A DNA stretch of 64,000 nucleotides from Thermanaerothrix sp034436175 (GCA_964427505.1 CAYRUO010000008.1:42022-106021); one strand, 5' to 3'. Shown: positions 32,941 through 42,357, counted from the stretch's first letter. Notes: generated by a model from the letters alone, not told the origin. Program-made: numbers and translations.

Positions 32941-34002
32941 ATGAGGCGTTGGTCGAAAATTTTCTGGTTTGCGAGTATGGTGCTCATTGCGTCATTGTTG
33001 GGGGGGTGTGCAGGTACCTTGGCCTCGTCTTCTTGGCCAGGGGTAACGGTTGTGGATGAAACAGCCTATGTGGCATATGGGAATCACGTGTTTGCAATCC
33101 GCACCAGCGATGGCAGTATGGTTTGGCGTTTTCCGGAGAAGGCTGAAGGGCAGAGGCTCTTCTTTGCCGCTCCGGCAATTGCAGATGGGCATTTAGTAGT
33201 AGGGGATTATCTGGCCGTTCTTCATAGTTTGGATCCTCAAACCGGCCAGGAACAATGGACGTTCACCGGGGCCCAAGGGCGTTGGATTGCCAGCCCATTG
33301 GTTTTGGATTCGCGCATTTACGCGCCGAATGCTGATCACCATTTATATGCTTTAGATCTCCAAGGTAACCTGCTTTGGAAATTCCAGGCCTCAAAGGCAC
33401 TTTGGTCACAACCGGTGAGCGATGGCCGGCGAATCTACCAGGCTTCGATGGATCATTTTCTCTATGCGCTGGATCCCTCGAGCGGGCAAAAGATTTGGGC
33501 GCGAGATCTTGGGGGAGCAGTTATTTACTCCCCGGTATTGAGTGAAGAAGGGGTCATCTACGTCTCAACCTTGGCTCGCAATGTCCTGGCCATTCGGGCT
33601 GAGGATGGGAGCGTGGTTTGGCAGAAAGCCTTCGAGCATAACTTCTGGTCACAGCCTTTGCTCCACGGGGATCGGCTTTACCTGGGTGATCTGGGGGGTA
33701 AGGTTTACGCGATCTCGACCCAGGATGGCGCTGTGATTTGGGAAAATACTGTGGGCGAGCCGTTAACAGGTGCTCCAACCTGGATGGACGGACAGATTGT
33801 CTTTACCACAGAGAACGGAAAAGTGGTCGCCTATAGTGAAACGGGTGAACAAAAATGGACGGTGACCCTTGAAGGTAAACTTTATAATGGCCCTGTGGTT
33901 GCCAATGACCATTTGCTAGTTGGCATTACCCAGGGCAAAGTCCTGGTTCAGGCGTTGACCTCGGGTGGGCAACAAGCCTGGGCGTTTGAGCCTCCAAAAT
34001 AG
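32941..34002 (+). CDS. PQQ-like beta-propeller lipoprotein (BamB-like)
   Basis: 353 residues. A basic n-region MRRWSK, hydrophobic helix and lipobox LLGGC put the lipidated Cys at residue 23, so it is anchored outside the membrane. The rest is a beta-propeller of PQQ/BamB type: repeated blades with xxLYALDxxxGxxxW patterns (HLYALDLQGNLLWKF, FLYALDPSSGQKIWA, KVYAISTQDGAVIWE). No catalytic residues are evident. The ATG at 32941 follows AGGGAT and gives a normal signal peptide; an ATG at 32911 overlapping the yidD stop is the alternative. Its place between yidD and yidC suggests a role in membrane protein biogenesis or quality control. Confidence 0.82.
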   Translation: MRRWSKIFWFASMVLIASLLGGCAGTLASSSWPGVTVVDETAYVAYGNHVFAIRTSDGSMVWRFPEKAEGQRLFFAAPAIADGHLVVGDYLAVLHSLDPQTGQEQWTFTGAQGRWIASPLVLDSRIYAPNADHHLYALDLQGNLLWKFQASKALWSQPVSDGRRIYQASMDHFLYALDPSSGQKIWARDLGGAVIYSPVLSEEGVIYVSTLARNVLAIRAEDGSVVWQKAFEHNFWSQPLLHGDRLYLGDLGGKVYAISTQDGAVIWENTVGEPLTGAPTWMDGQIVFTTENGKVVAYSETGEQKWTVTLEGKLYNGPVVANDHLLVGITQGKVLVQALTSGGQQAWAFEPPK

Positions 34003-34021
34003 GTAGGATGGGTAAAAAGTC

Positions 34022-34819
34022 ATGTGGGACGCGTTAATCATTACGCCTTTTGTAAATGCATTGCTGTTTATTTACAACCTGGTAGGCCAGAATTTTGGCC
34101 TGGCGATCATTCTGTTTACGTTGCTAATCCGCCTGATCACGCATCCCTTGATGGTTAAGCAGATCAAGGGTGCAAAAGCCATGCAGGAACTGCAGAAGAA
34201 CGAAAAATGGCTCAAGATTCAGGAGAAGTACAAAAACGATCGTGAGAAATTAGCACAGGAGCAAATGGCGCTTTATCGTGAATTGGGTATCAACCCCTTT
34301 GCATCCTGCTTGCCGACGCTGATCCAGTTTCCGATCATTATCGGTTTATATCAGAGCCTGATCATTGCATTAGCCAGTACGCCGATCGAACTTCTGAATC
34401 TGATTCGCCACATCTATCCGGCTCTGCTCAAAGTCGAAGCCCTTATTCCACTCAACAGCCAGTTCCTCTGGATGGATTTGGGACTGCCGGAGCGTTTGGC
34501 GCTGCCGTTTTTACCGGTAGGGATACCAATCTTAGCCATTGTGGTGACTGTAACCACGTACTTGCAGGGTAAATTGATGACCCCGCCAAGCGCGAATCCC
34601 AAGGATCAATCGGCGATGTTTTCGAATATGATGAATCTCTATATGCCGTTCCTGATGGGCTATCTGGCTCTGACTCTGGCGTCAGGCTTGGCGCTTTACT
34701 TTGTGGTCTCTAACCTTATTGGTATCCTCCAATATGCCATGTTGGGTCAACTGAATTGGCAAAATATTCTCCCCAAGCGGGCAAGTGAAAAACCCTCTAA
34801 AGCGGGGGCGAAAAAATAA
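34022..34819 (+). CDS. yidC: Membrane protein insertase YidC/OxaI
   Basis: 265 residues, short Gram-positive/Oxa1-like form without the large periplasmic domain. Five core membrane helices. The conserved hydrophilic-groove Arg is in LLIRLITHPL, followed by a cytoplasmic helical hairpin (MQELQKNEKWLKIQEKYKND) and the INPFASCLPTLIQFPII segment. Lys-rich C-terminus. Inserts proteins alone or with SecYEG. Between the lipoprotein gene and jag. Confidence 0.96.
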   Translation: MWDALIITPFVNALLFIYNLVGQNFGLAIILFTLLIRLITHPLMVKQIKGAKAMQELQKNEKWLKIQEKYKNDREKLAQEQMALYRELGINPFASCLPTLIQFPIIIGLYQSLIIALASTPIELLNLIRHIYPALLKVEALIPLNSQFLWMDLGLPERLALPFLPVGIPILAIVVTVTTYLQGKLMTPPSANPKDQSAMFSNMMNLYMPFLMGYLALTLASGLALYFVVSNLIGILQYAMLGQLNWQNILPKRASEKPSKAGAKK

Positions 34820-34851
34820 AACGTGAAATATCACCATGATGAGGCGGTCTT

Positions 34852-35625
34852 ATGAAACAAGAGCGAACAACTCTGGAGGTCATTGCGCCGACCGTTGAGG
34901 AAGCCATTGCGCGTGGATTGAGCCAGTTGGGGCTCTCCCAGGATCGAGTGGAGGTGGAAGTATTGGATCCTGGTAGTCGGGGTTTTCTGGGAATCGGCAG
35001 CCGCCAAGCGAGGGTAAAACTTTCGGTCAAGGCGGCTGGCGAGGCTCAGGCCTCTGTTCGGTCAGACGTCAGCAGTGCTCGTGCTCTAGAAGAGGAATAC
35101 CCAACCGAGGCAGGAATGCCCTTGGGACAATGGGATGAGCAAAAAGCCCTTGAGGTGGCACAGCGGGTTGTAGGGGAATTACTTGAACGGATGAAAGTGC
35201 AGGCGCGGCTGCGGGTTCGCCTTCAACCTCCACAAGAAGAGAATGCCCAGCCGGCAGTTTGGGTTGAAGTTCAAGGGGATGATTTGAGCATTTTGATTGG
35301 ACGCCGTTCGGAGACGCTGAATGCTTTGCAGTATATCAGCAGTCTGATTGTGAGCCGCGAAATGGGGGTTTGGGTACCGCTTATCATTGATGTACAGGGG
35401 TATCGCGCTCGGCGTGAACGGCAGTTGCGCATCCTGGCACGGCGGATGGCCGAACAAGCCGTGCTCACCGGGCGGCGGCAGGTGCTGGAACCCATGCCAG
35501 CGAACGAGCGCCGCATTATCCATCTGGAACTGCGCGATCATCCGGACGTGGTGACCGAAAGCATTGGCGAGGAACCCAATCGCAAGGTCACGATTGTGCC
35601 CAAGCGTCACACAAGACGACCATAG
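34852..35625 (+). CDS. jag: RNA-binding protein Jag/KhpB (Jag_N-KH-R3H)
   Basis: 257 residues. N-terminal Jag domain with GSRGFLGIGSRQARV, a KH domain with LIGRRSETLNALQYI (altered GxxG), and an R3H domain with RERQLRILARRMAEQA and RRIIHLELRDH. KhpB binds RNA with KhpA and affects cell envelope growth in Firmicutes. It follows yidC in the usual order and is ended by its own terminator. Confidence 0.94.
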   Translation: MKQERTTLEVIAPTVEEAIARGLSQLGLSQDRVEVEVLDPGSRGFLGIGSRQARVKLSVKAAGEAQASVRSDVSSARALEEEYPTEAGMPLGQWDEQKALEVAQRVVGELLERMKVQARLRVRLQPPQEENAQPAVWVEVQGDDLSILIGRRSETLNALQYISSLIVSREMGVWVPLIIDVQGYRARRERQLRILARRMAEQAVLTGRRQVLEPMPANERRIIHLELRDHPDVVTESIGEEPNRKVTIVPKRHTRRP

Positions 35626-35634
35626 CACTAACAG

Positions 35635-35658
35635 ACCTCCCCCAAAAGGGGAGGTTTT
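35635..35658 (+). terminator. Terminator after jag
   Basis: Stem ACCTCCCC / GGGGAGGT (8 bp, loop CAAAA) followed by TTT. Confidence 0.7.
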
Positions 35659-35674
35659 AACGCATGGAGCCACA

Positions 35675-36835
35675 ATGACGTTTCACTGGAGTGATCCTCA
35701 GGATGGCATTCTCCTCTTCCTGTTGGTGCTCCTGCTAATCGCATGTTCTAACCTATGGTTCTTCAAGCGCCCTTCTAAGTTCTATCATGTATCTCATTGG
35801 CCGCATGTAGCCGTTTTGATTCCGGCCCGCAATGAAGCCCACAATCTTCCCCAGTGTTTAGAAAGTATACATCAGCAGGACTATCCAGGCAGATTAGAGG
35901 TGTGGGTATTAGATGATGATTCTAGCGATGGAACGGGAGATATCGCCGCGCATTTTGCTGTCAAGGACAACCGCTTTCATTATTTACGTGGGGCACCCTT
36001 GCCGGAGGGGTGGTTGGGGAAACACTGGGCTTGCCAGCAGTTGGCGGAAGCCACCAAGGCGGAGATCTTTTTATTCCTGGATGCGGATACCATACTCACA
36101 CCTTCTGCGGTGCAAAGAGCGGTAGCAGCCTTTGAGGTAGATCGGGTTGATCTGCTCTCGTTGGTGCCCTACGAGGTTATGCGAACCTGGGGCGAACGCC
36201 TCATCCAGCCTTTTTTTCTGTGGGCGATGCTGGCATTTTATCCATTGGGGCTGGCGTTTCATCTTCGGTGGGCAGACTTATCTTTCACCATCGGTCAGTT
36301 TTTAATGATCCGACGGCAGACCTATTTCACCATTGGTGGACATGCGGCAATTCGGAACATCGTTGTAGACGACTTGGCTTTGGGGCGTAATACGGTTAGG
36401 GCGGGCTTTCGATGGCGCTTGATGGATGGGGGCGAATTGGTGCGCTGTCGTATGTATCGCTCTTGGCGCGAGGTGTTTGCAGGTTTTGCTAAAAATTTAT
36501 TTGCGGTCTTCAATTATCGCGTGTTGCCTTTTCTTTTTGTCTTGGGCTGGTTGGGGTGGGTCTTTCTCCAGCCGTGGGGGGTGATTGGAATGTATGGGTT
36601 AGGCGTTCCATCAGCGTTTAGTCTGCAAAAAGCACTGGCGGCTATTCTGGCTTCATTAATGCTTTTTGGGCTTATTTATGCGCGTTTGCGCATTCCTCTT
36701 TACCTCATACTCTTCTATCCTCTTACCATAGGCATAAGTATCCTAATTGGTTTATACTCATGCTTACTTACCTTGCGAGGCGCTTCGGTCTGGAAAGGAC
36801 GGCAGTTGGTCAAGCCGCGCATTCGTTGGTTATGA
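35675..36835 (+). CDS. Membrane glycosyltransferase family 2 (CrtQ/HpnB-like)
   Basis: 386 residues from the ATG at 35675, which follows GGAG; the longer frame runs through jag and its terminator. N-terminal membrane helix, then a GT-A domain: VAVLIPARNEAHNLP, VWVLDDDSSDGTG, LPEGWLGKHWACQQL, catalytic-site FLDADT, then three or four C-terminal helices. The WxGKxWA motif is typical of processive-like GT2 enzymes that glycosylate carotenoids or hopanoid lipids. Acceptor unknown. Confidence 0.87.
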   Translation: MTFHWSDPQDGILLFLLVLLLIACSNLWFFKRPSKFYHVSHWPHVAVLIPARNEAHNLPQCLESIHQQDYPGRLEVWVLDDDSSDGTGDIAAHFAVKDNRFHYLRGAPLPEGWLGKHWACQQLAEATKAEIFLFLDADTILTPSAVQRAVAAFEVDRVDLLSLVPYEVMRTWGERLIQPFFLWAMLAFYPLGLAFHLRWADLSFTIGQFLMIRRQTYFTIGGHAAIRNIVVDDLALGRNTVRAGFRWRLMDGGELVRCRMYRSWREVFAGFAKNLFAVFNYRVLPFLFVLGWLGWVFLQPWGVIGMYGLGVPSAFSLQKALAAILASLMLFGLIYARLRIPLYLILFYPLTIGISILIGLYSCLLTLRGASVWKGRQLVKPRIRWL

Positions 36836-36857
36836 TCTCTGAAGCGGAGGTTATCAC

Positions 36858-38189
36858 GTGCGAGCAGTAGATATCATCATCAAGAAACGAGATGGGTTGG
36901 AACTCAGTAGAGAGGAAATTGAGTTTTTTATTCGCGGGATGGTTGCGGGAGAGATCCCGGACTATCAGGTCGCGGCTTGGGCGATGGCCGTGATGCTCCG
37001 GGGGATGACCGAACGCGAAACAACCGACTTAACCTTAGCGATGGCCAACTCTGGCGAAGTGTTGGACTTAAGTCACATTGTGCCCGTGGCGGTAGATAAA
37101 CACTCTACCGGTGGAGTCGGGGACAAGACAACCTTAGTGGTCGAACCGACTGTGGCGGCTTGTGGACTGCCGGTTGGGAAAATGTCCGGGCGCGGGTTGG
37201 GTTTTAGCGGGGGCACGATAGATAAAATGGAATCCATTCGCGGTTTCCGGGCTAACCTCAGCGTGGAAGAATTTCTCTCCAACCTAAAAAACTACGGCAT
37301 TGTTTTGAGTGCCCAAACGGCGAATCTGGCGCCCGCTGATGGCATCCTTTATGCCTTGCGTGATGTCACGGGAACGGTGCCGTCTATTCCTTTGATTGCT
37401 TCCTCGATCATGAGCAAGAAGATTGCGGCAGGGGCGCAGGCAATTGTGCTAGACGTGAAAGTGGGCAAAGGGGCGTTTATGCGCACCCTGGATGATGCCC
37501 GCCGCTTAGCCGAATTGATGGTGGCGATAGGAAAACTAAGCGGGCGGCGTGTTATTGCATTGCTTAGTGACATGAATCAACCGTTAGGGCGAGCCGTTGG
37601 TAATGCATTGGAAGTTAAAGAGGCGATTGCAACCCTACACGGGCATGGCCCGGCGGATTTTGTGGAGCATTGCTTGGTGGTTGCCAGTTATATGCTAGTC
37701 CTTGGAGGCAAGGCAAAAGATTTGGATCAAGCCCGCCAGATGGCGGAAGAAGCGATCCAAGAGCGACGAGCCTGGGAGAAATTCCGCACTTTGGTTAAAG
37801 CGCAGGGAGGGGATGTTGAACAGGTGGATCACCCGGAACTTCTACCGCACGCTGCGTATGTTGAACGTGTGACCGCGCCGCAGAGCGGCTATCTAAGTCA
37901 AGTGGATGCACAGCGTGTCGGCGAAACGGCTCTATTCCTCGGTGCAGGGCGGGCTAAAAAAGGCGACCCGATTGATCATGCGGTGGGGGTAGAAGTGTTA
38001 CACAAGGTGGGAGATCTCGTCGCACTGGGAGAGCCTCTGTTTGTCATTCACGCTAATCATTCTGATCACCTCGCCGTGGCAAGAGAACAACTGCTGGCGG
38101 CATGTCAGTGGAGTGATCATCCGGTAGAGCCCTTGCCGCTCTTCTATGGGGTGGTAGGTGATCTCCCTGCCGAAGATGATAAATCATAA
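36858..38189 (+). CDS. pdp: Pyrimidine-nucleoside phosphorylase
   Basis: 443 residues with GTG start. Phosphorolysis of thymidine/uridine to base and (deoxy)ribose-1-phosphate for salvage. Signatures: glycine-rich phosphate loop KHSTGGVGDKTTL, the family motif GKMSGRGLGFSGGTIDK, and KxGxGAFM (VKVGKGAFM). The C-terminal biotinyl-like domain is complete. Thymidine phosphorylase (deoA) is the close alternative; the KxGxGAFM region fits the Pdp/DeoA group as a whole. It could work with the nucleoside ABC permeases at the window end. Confidence 0.93.
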   Translation: MRAVDIIIKKRDGLELSREEIEFFIRGMVAGEIPDYQVAAWAMAVMLRGMTERETTDLTLAMANSGEVLDLSHIVPVAVDKHSTGGVGDKTTLVVEPTVAACGLPVGKMSGRGLGFSGGTIDKMESIRGFRANLSVEEFLSNLKNYGIVLSAQTANLAPADGILYALRDVTGTVPSIPLIASSIMSKKIAAGAQAIVLDVKVGKGAFMRTLDDARRLAELMVAIGKLSGRRVIALLSDMNQPLGRAVGNALEVKEAIATLHGHGPADFVEHCLVVASYMLVLGGKAKDLDQARQMAEEAIQERRAWEKFRTLVKAQGGDVEQVDHPELLPHAAYVERVTAPQSGYLSQVDAQRVGETALFLGAGRAKKGDPIDHAVGVEVLHKVGDLVALGEPLFVIHANHSDHLAVAREQLLAACQWSDHPVEPLPLFYGVVGDLPAEDDKS

Positions 38190-38201
38190 TTTTTCAAACT
38201 C

Positions 38202-39065
38202 GTGATGGTGCAAGAGCACAGGTCCTACCCCATGGAGATTCGCGCAGCCGATTTCGAAAGTGAGCGGCTTCCGTTATCACGCCTCAGCCAGGTGGCGGCT
38301 GTGGTTTGTTTGGGATATGCTGCCCTGCCCTTCTTGCACCCGCCTTTAGAGTCGCCCGTCCTGGTTTTGCCCGGTTTCCTTTTCGTGCTACCGGTTTCCC
38401 CTTCCAGTCTTGCAGCCATTTGGGTAACGTTGTTGGTCATCAGTGGTATGGATTGGATCCTGCAGGGGCGTGGGGATTCTCCACCTTTGCGTTCCCGTAT
38501 GGTACATTGGCCGCTCCCGGCGCTTGTGGCTTGGGCACTAAGTGTTCCGTTGGGGACGCTTCAAGTAGGGCCTCAGTGGTGGTTGGTCTTCGGGTTAGGG
38601 AGTGCGTTGTTGATCGCGGTTATGGCCGCAGAGTATGTAGTGGCAGGACATGTCGGAGCAGGACAGTTTTGGGCGTATATCACGCTCACCGCGGTCTCTT
38701 TTGCCCTCTTTTTAATCCTGGCGATGACCTTGCGCACCACCGGAACGCGCCTCTATCTTCAATGGCTGGTGCTGATACCGGCAGTGGTACTGATCGTCTT
38801 ACGTCATCTTTATCTTCGCTTGGCCGAGCGCTGGGCATGGGAGTGGGCGGTTGTAGTAGGGCTCTTAATGGTTCAGGTTTCTACCGGGCTTCATTATCTT
38901 CCCTTGAAGCCTTTATCTTATGGATTAATTCTGACGGGTATTGCTTACTCTCTAACCAGCCTAGCCGGGGCGCTTGAGGAAGGGCGTCCATGGCGGAGTG
39001 CGTGGGTGGAGCCGGTGGTCATGTTGTCGGTTTTGCTGATACTAGCGTTTGTTCTTGAACGCTGA
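38202..39065 (+). CDS. Integral membrane protein of unknown function
   Basis: 287 residues with about eight hydrophobic helices spaced along the whole length and no recognised catalytic motif. Conserved-looking features are few (WILQGRGDS loop, Arg-rich loop LRHLYLRLAERW). The start is unsure: GTG 38202, ATG 38205 and ATG 38232 are all in frame with no clear ribosome site. Its stop overlaps the next ATG (TGATG), so it is translated together with the JAMM protease gene. Confidence 0.7.
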   Translation: MMVQEHRSYPMEIRAADFESERLPLSRLSQVAAVVCLGYAALPFLHPPLESPVLVLPGFLFVLPVSPSSLAAIWVTLLVISGMDWILQGRGDSPPLRSRMVHWPLPALVAWALSVPLGTLQVGPQWWLVFGLGSALLIAVMAAEYVVAGHVGAGQFWAYITLTAVSFALFLILAMTLRTTGTRLYLQWLVLIPAVVLIVLRHLYLRLAERWAWEWAVVVGLLMVQVSTGLHYLPLKPLSYGLILTGIAYSLTSLAGALEEGRPWRSAWVEPVVMLSVLLILAFVLER

Positions 39066-39481
39066 TGGAACGGTCTTTGCGTTTATCCGCTAACCAGAAG
39101 GCGATTATATTAGAGCATGTTGTCCGGTGCCTTCCTGAAGAAGCCTGTGGCCTGCTAGGGGGATATGGATCTTTCGTGAAGCGCGTTATTCTGGTGACCA
39201 ATCGTCTTCACAGCCCGGTGCGCTTTTATATGGAGCCCTCTGAACTTTTGGAAGCCTTGGAGGCGCTGGAGGAAGAAGAATTGGAATTAGTGGGGATCTT
39301 TCATTCGCATCCCCACGGGCCGCCAGTACCCTCTGAGACGGATTTGCGCGAGTTTGCTTACCCCGAAAGCCTGATGGTGATCCTTTCACCTCAGGGCAAG
39401 GATTGGCAACTACGTGCTTTTGAAATTGATATGGAGAATCGCACCTTTCGTGAGGTTGATTTAGTGTTAGAAGAAGAGTAA
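39065..39481 (+). CDS. JAMM/MPN+ metalloprotease (Mec-like)
   Basis: 138 residues. Complete JAMM zinc site: Glu in EEACGLLGG (residue 25 or 26), HSHPHG and the S-x-x-D of PSETD. Small stand-alone bacterial JAMM proteins include Mec, which removes cysteine from the sulfur carrier CysO, and putative ubiquitin-like isopeptidases. No CysO or CysM gene is adjacent. The upstream partner is a membrane protein and the downstream gene a PlsY-like acyltransferase. A MoeB-rhodanese enzyme exists elsewhere in this window (13.7 kb). Confidence 0.88.
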   Translation: MERSLRLSANQKAIILEHVVRCLPEEACGLLGGYGSFVKRVILVTNRLHSPVRFYMEPSELLEALEALEEEELELVGIFHSHPHGPPVPSETDLREFAYPESLMVILSPQGKDWQLRAFEIDMENRTFREVDLVLEEE

Positions 39482-39525
39482 CTTTTAAAAGGAGTTCGGG
39501 TTAGGAAAAGAGGAGGTAAACGATA

Positions 39526-40239
39526 ATGTCAGAAGCCGTGAAGGTTCTGCTCAGTCTGTTGGGGTCGTACCTGGTTGGGGCCATTCCTTTTGGGTTGATC
39601 GTGGTATGGGTGGCGCGGCGTCAGGACGTACGCCGTATTGGGAGTGGCCGCACTGGGGGAACAAATGTCATGCGTGCGGCAGGATGGCTGGCAGGGGCCA
39701 TTACAGGGATTTTGGACGTTCTTAAGGGGGTGGCAACGGGATGGATTGCCCGAGCGCTGGTGCCTGATAATCCCTGGGTTTTAGTGGGTTCGGCACTGCT
39801 GGCTGTTGTTGGTCACAATTATTCGGTCTTTCTGATCGAAAAACGCGAGCAAGGTGGGATCCGTTTCAAGGGTGGTGCGGGGGGAGCAACCGCATTTGGC
39901 GGTGCCATTGCCATATGGCCTCCCATTTGGATGTATATCCTTCCAATTGGCGTGCTGGTGTATCTTTTCATCGGTTATGCTTCGGTAACCACGATTAGCG
40001 TAGCGGTGATCACCACGGTGGTGTTCACGGTTCGGGCTATTCAAGGCGAAGCGACGTGGGTTTACGTCCTTTACGGGGTGGCCGTCCTGGGGGTAGTGTT
40101 ATACGCCCTACGGCCTAACCTCGAACGCTTGCGCCGAGGAACTGAGCGGGCCGTAGGACTGAGAGCCTATCTCCAAAAGCGCCATGGACAGCGCGGTGGC
40201 TCTTCGATGAATTCCGGAAACCAGAATGCGATGCCGTGA
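39526..40239 (+). CDS. PlsY-like glycerol-3-phosphate acyltransferase, copy 2
   Basis: 237 residues, strong AGGAGG before the ATG. Membrane helices and PlsY motif 1 (IGSGRTGGTNVMRAAGW) are recognisable, but the second glycine motif reads FKGGAGGAT in place of FKGGKGVAT, and an insert (IEKREQGG) precedes it. It is more diverged than copy 1 and may use another acyl donor or acceptor. The C-terminus extends about 40 hydrophilic residues past the usual end. Confidence 0.78.
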   Translation: MSEAVKVLLSLLGSYLVGAIPFGLIVVWVARRQDVRRIGSGRTGGTNVMRAAGWLAGAITGILDVLKGVATGWIARALVPDNPWVLVGSALLAVVGHNYSVFLIEKREQGGIRFKGGAGGATAFGGAIAIWPPIWMYILPIGVLVYLFIGYASVTTISVAVITTVVFTVRAIQGEATWVYVLYGVAVLGVVLYALRPNLERLRRGTERAVGLRAYLQKRHGQRGGSSMNSGNQNAMP

Positions 40240-40246
40240 AGTCCGT

Positions 40247-41116
40247 TCAGTCGCTGGCGGGGGTGGATTGGGAAACCGGAGTCCCTTCTTCACGGCTGAG
40301 CAAACGATAGAGGTAACGCACGTTGCGGCGGTGGAGCTCGCGGGCTAAGCCGCCGAGATAAACGTGGCTTTTACCGCAGGATTCGATATCAATGGAATCC
40401 AGGATTTCCTGCGGATTGCGTCGCTTGAGCGCAGCACGCACGGCCTTACGCACGGCACTCAGGTAGGCCAGGTTTTCGCGCACGGCTTCGTCTATCTCGC
40501 CGCGCAAAATGATATCGCCATGACCTTGGACAATATTTTCTAATCCCATTTTGCCGATGGCGCGGATAGTATCTGCGAGGGTATCCAGATCACCATCCAC
40601 AAAATAAGGCAAGGGCAGAAATGCATCCCCAGCAAAAAGCACGCGATCTTCCTCAACCAACACCGAGATACCGTCAGCACTATGTCCAGGCGTGGGGAAG
40701 AGCACCAGATTTTTTTTGCCCACCCGGAGGGAAAGAGAACCGTGTTCAAACGTGAGGTGAGGTAAGATCAATTTCACTTGCTTGAAAGCGGCGTTTTGAC
40801 GGCGGGCCGACTCAAGAGCGGCCGGGCCACGCTGCTCAAGCAGTTGACGGCAGAGCGTATGGCTGATGACCGTGGCGCCGGGGAAAAAGCCGTTTCCCCA
40901 GGCATGATCGGCATGATAATGGGTGTTGATAATGTAGCGCACCGGTACGCCCAATTGTTCTTCAATAAAGGCGCGCATGGCGAGGGTTTCTTCCGGTAGG
41001 GCCAGAGTATCAATTAATACGGCCCAGTGGGGGCCGGTTACGGCACCGGCAGTAACCTGGGCGTAGATGTCGCTTTGAAACCAATAAACGTTTTCGGAGA
41101 TGCGTTCGCGTTGCAT
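40247..41116 (-). CDS. MBL-fold metallo-hydrolase
   Basis: 289 residues from the ATG at 41116; 54 upstream residues in the longer frame look like translated promoter. Metallo-beta-lactamase fold with metal ligands in INTHYHADHAWGN (HxHxDH), the GHSADG histidine, the GDAF aspartate and a late GHGD histidine. Two metals are expected. The substrate is unknown; members include glyoxalase II, quinolinase and lactamase types. Convergent with the second plsY-like gene across only 7 bases. Confidence 0.87.
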   Translation of the reverse strand: MQRERISENVYWFQSDIYAQVTAGAVTGPHWAVLIDTLALPEETLAMRAFIEEQLGVPVRYIINTHYHADHAWGNGFFPGATVISHTLCRQLLEQRGPAALESARRQNAAFKQVKLILPHLTFEHGSLSLRVGKKNLVLFPTPGHSADGISVLVEEDRVLFAGDAFLPLPYFVDGDLDTLADTIRAIGKMGLENIVQGHGDIILRGEIDEAVRENLAYLSAVRKAVRAALKRRNPQEILDSIDIESCGKSHVYLGGLARELHRRNVRYLYRLLSREEGTPVSQSTPASD

Positions 41117-41266
41117 GCTTACACCTGCGGAGGAGAATAGAGTGTGCCCCCTATTGATGACCTTGGGGTAAAAAGGGGTCACGGCATTAACAATAGCATA
41201 AACGTGGGCAAATGTCAAAAAATTGCCTATGAGGATTGATCTACCCAGGTGGATTAGGAATTTGGC

Positions 41267-41272
41267 TATAAT
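41267..41272 (+). promoter_or_regulatory. Candidate -10 box of the SPFH-selD unit
   Basis: A perfect TATAAT 30 bases before the SPFH ATG, with GGAGG between. No matching -35 box at 16-18 bp. Confidence 0.4.
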
Positions 41273-41302
41273 TAGCACGATCGCATATCGCGGAGGACAA
41301 CC

Positions 41303-42349
41303 ATGAACATCGCCAGTTTATTACAAGGGTTTGCGTCACTGGTATGGCTTCTTTTAATTGCATTGGTTGTGCTGAGTATTGTGCGCGCTGCCCAGAACCG
41401 ACCTTTGCGTAAAGCGGGCTCCATGATTTTAGTCACTGCAGCGATTGCAGTGGTATCAAGTCTGATCGCGGCCGGGTTAGTGTTTATTGAGCCTCAGGAA
41501 CGCGGGGTGGTCATTTCCGCGATTTCCCCGAAAGGATATCGTGACCAGGCCCTAGAGCCAGGGTTGCGGTGGGTGATCCCGTTTGCAGAGTACGTCGTTC
41601 GCTATCCAATATCGAATCAAACCTACACCATGTCCAAGATTGCCGGCGAAGGTGAGGTTACGGGGGATGATTCGATCGCCGCGCGGACAGCAGATGGACA
41701 AGAAATCTTTGTAGATGCCTCGGTCATCTTTGCGGTGGATCCGGACAAAGTGGTACAGGTTCACATTAAATGGCAGGATCGTTATGCTCAAGACTTGGTG
41801 CGTCCCTTGGCGCGGGGTATTGTGCGCGATGCCGTTTCCCAGTATGGGGTTGAAGAGGTGGTAAGCGGCAAGAGGTTTGAGCTAGTGGATCGCATTCGGG
41901 CCACTTTGGCGGAGAAATTAGAAGAGAATGGTTTGGTGTTGGTGGACTTTGTCTTACGCAATGTGACATTCTCGCCTGAGTACGCGGCTTCTGTGGAGCA
42001 AAAGCAGATCGCCGAGCAGCAGGCGCAGCAAGCGCGATTCATCGTTGAACAAAAGAAGCAGGAAGCGGAACAAGCGCGCCAGATAGCGCAGGGTAAGGCG
42101 GATGCGGCGGTGATTGAAGCCAAGGGCCAAGCCGAGGCCCGTATCATTCAGGCTAAGGCGGAGGCCGAGGCGCTCAAGGTCATTGCCGAAGCCTTGCGCG
42201 AAGATCCCGAGTTGCTTAACTATCTTTATGTCACGAAACTTTCACCGAATATCCAAGCCTTACTGTTACCCAGCAATGCACCGTTCATCTTACCGTTGCC
42301 AACGCCAACCACGCCGACACCACAGTCTCAGGCTACACCCGTTCCGTGA
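41303..42349 (+). CDS. SPFH/prohibitin-family membrane protein
   Basis: 348 residues. Two N-terminal membrane helices (about 12-30 and 41-63), then an SPFH domain (VFIEPQERGVV, AEYVVRYPI, ADGQEIFVDASVIFAVDP), then a long Ala/Gln/Glu-rich coiled coil (about 230-300) and a Pro/Thr tail. Prohibitin/HflK-type proteins form membrane rings that organise microdomains or control proteases. GGAGG lies before the ATG. It ends 8 bases before selD. Confidence 0.88.
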   Translation: MNIASLLQGFASLVWLLLIALVVLSIVRAAQNRPLRKAGSMILVTAAIAVVSSLIAAGLVFIEPQERGVVISAISPKGYRDQALEPGLRWVIPFAEYVVRYPISNQTYTMSKIAGEGEVTGDDSIAARTADGQEIFVDASVIFAVDPDKVVQVHIKWQDRYAQDLVRPLARGIVRDAVSQYGVEEVVSGKRFELVDRIRATLAEKLEENGLVLVDFVLRNVTFSPEYAASVEQKQIAEQQAQQARFIVEQKKQEAEQARQIAQGKADAAVIEAKGQAEARIIQAKAEAEALKVIAEALREDPELLNYLYVTKLSPNIQALLLPSNAPFILPLPTPTTPTPQSQATPVP

Positions 42350-42357
42350 GGTCACAC

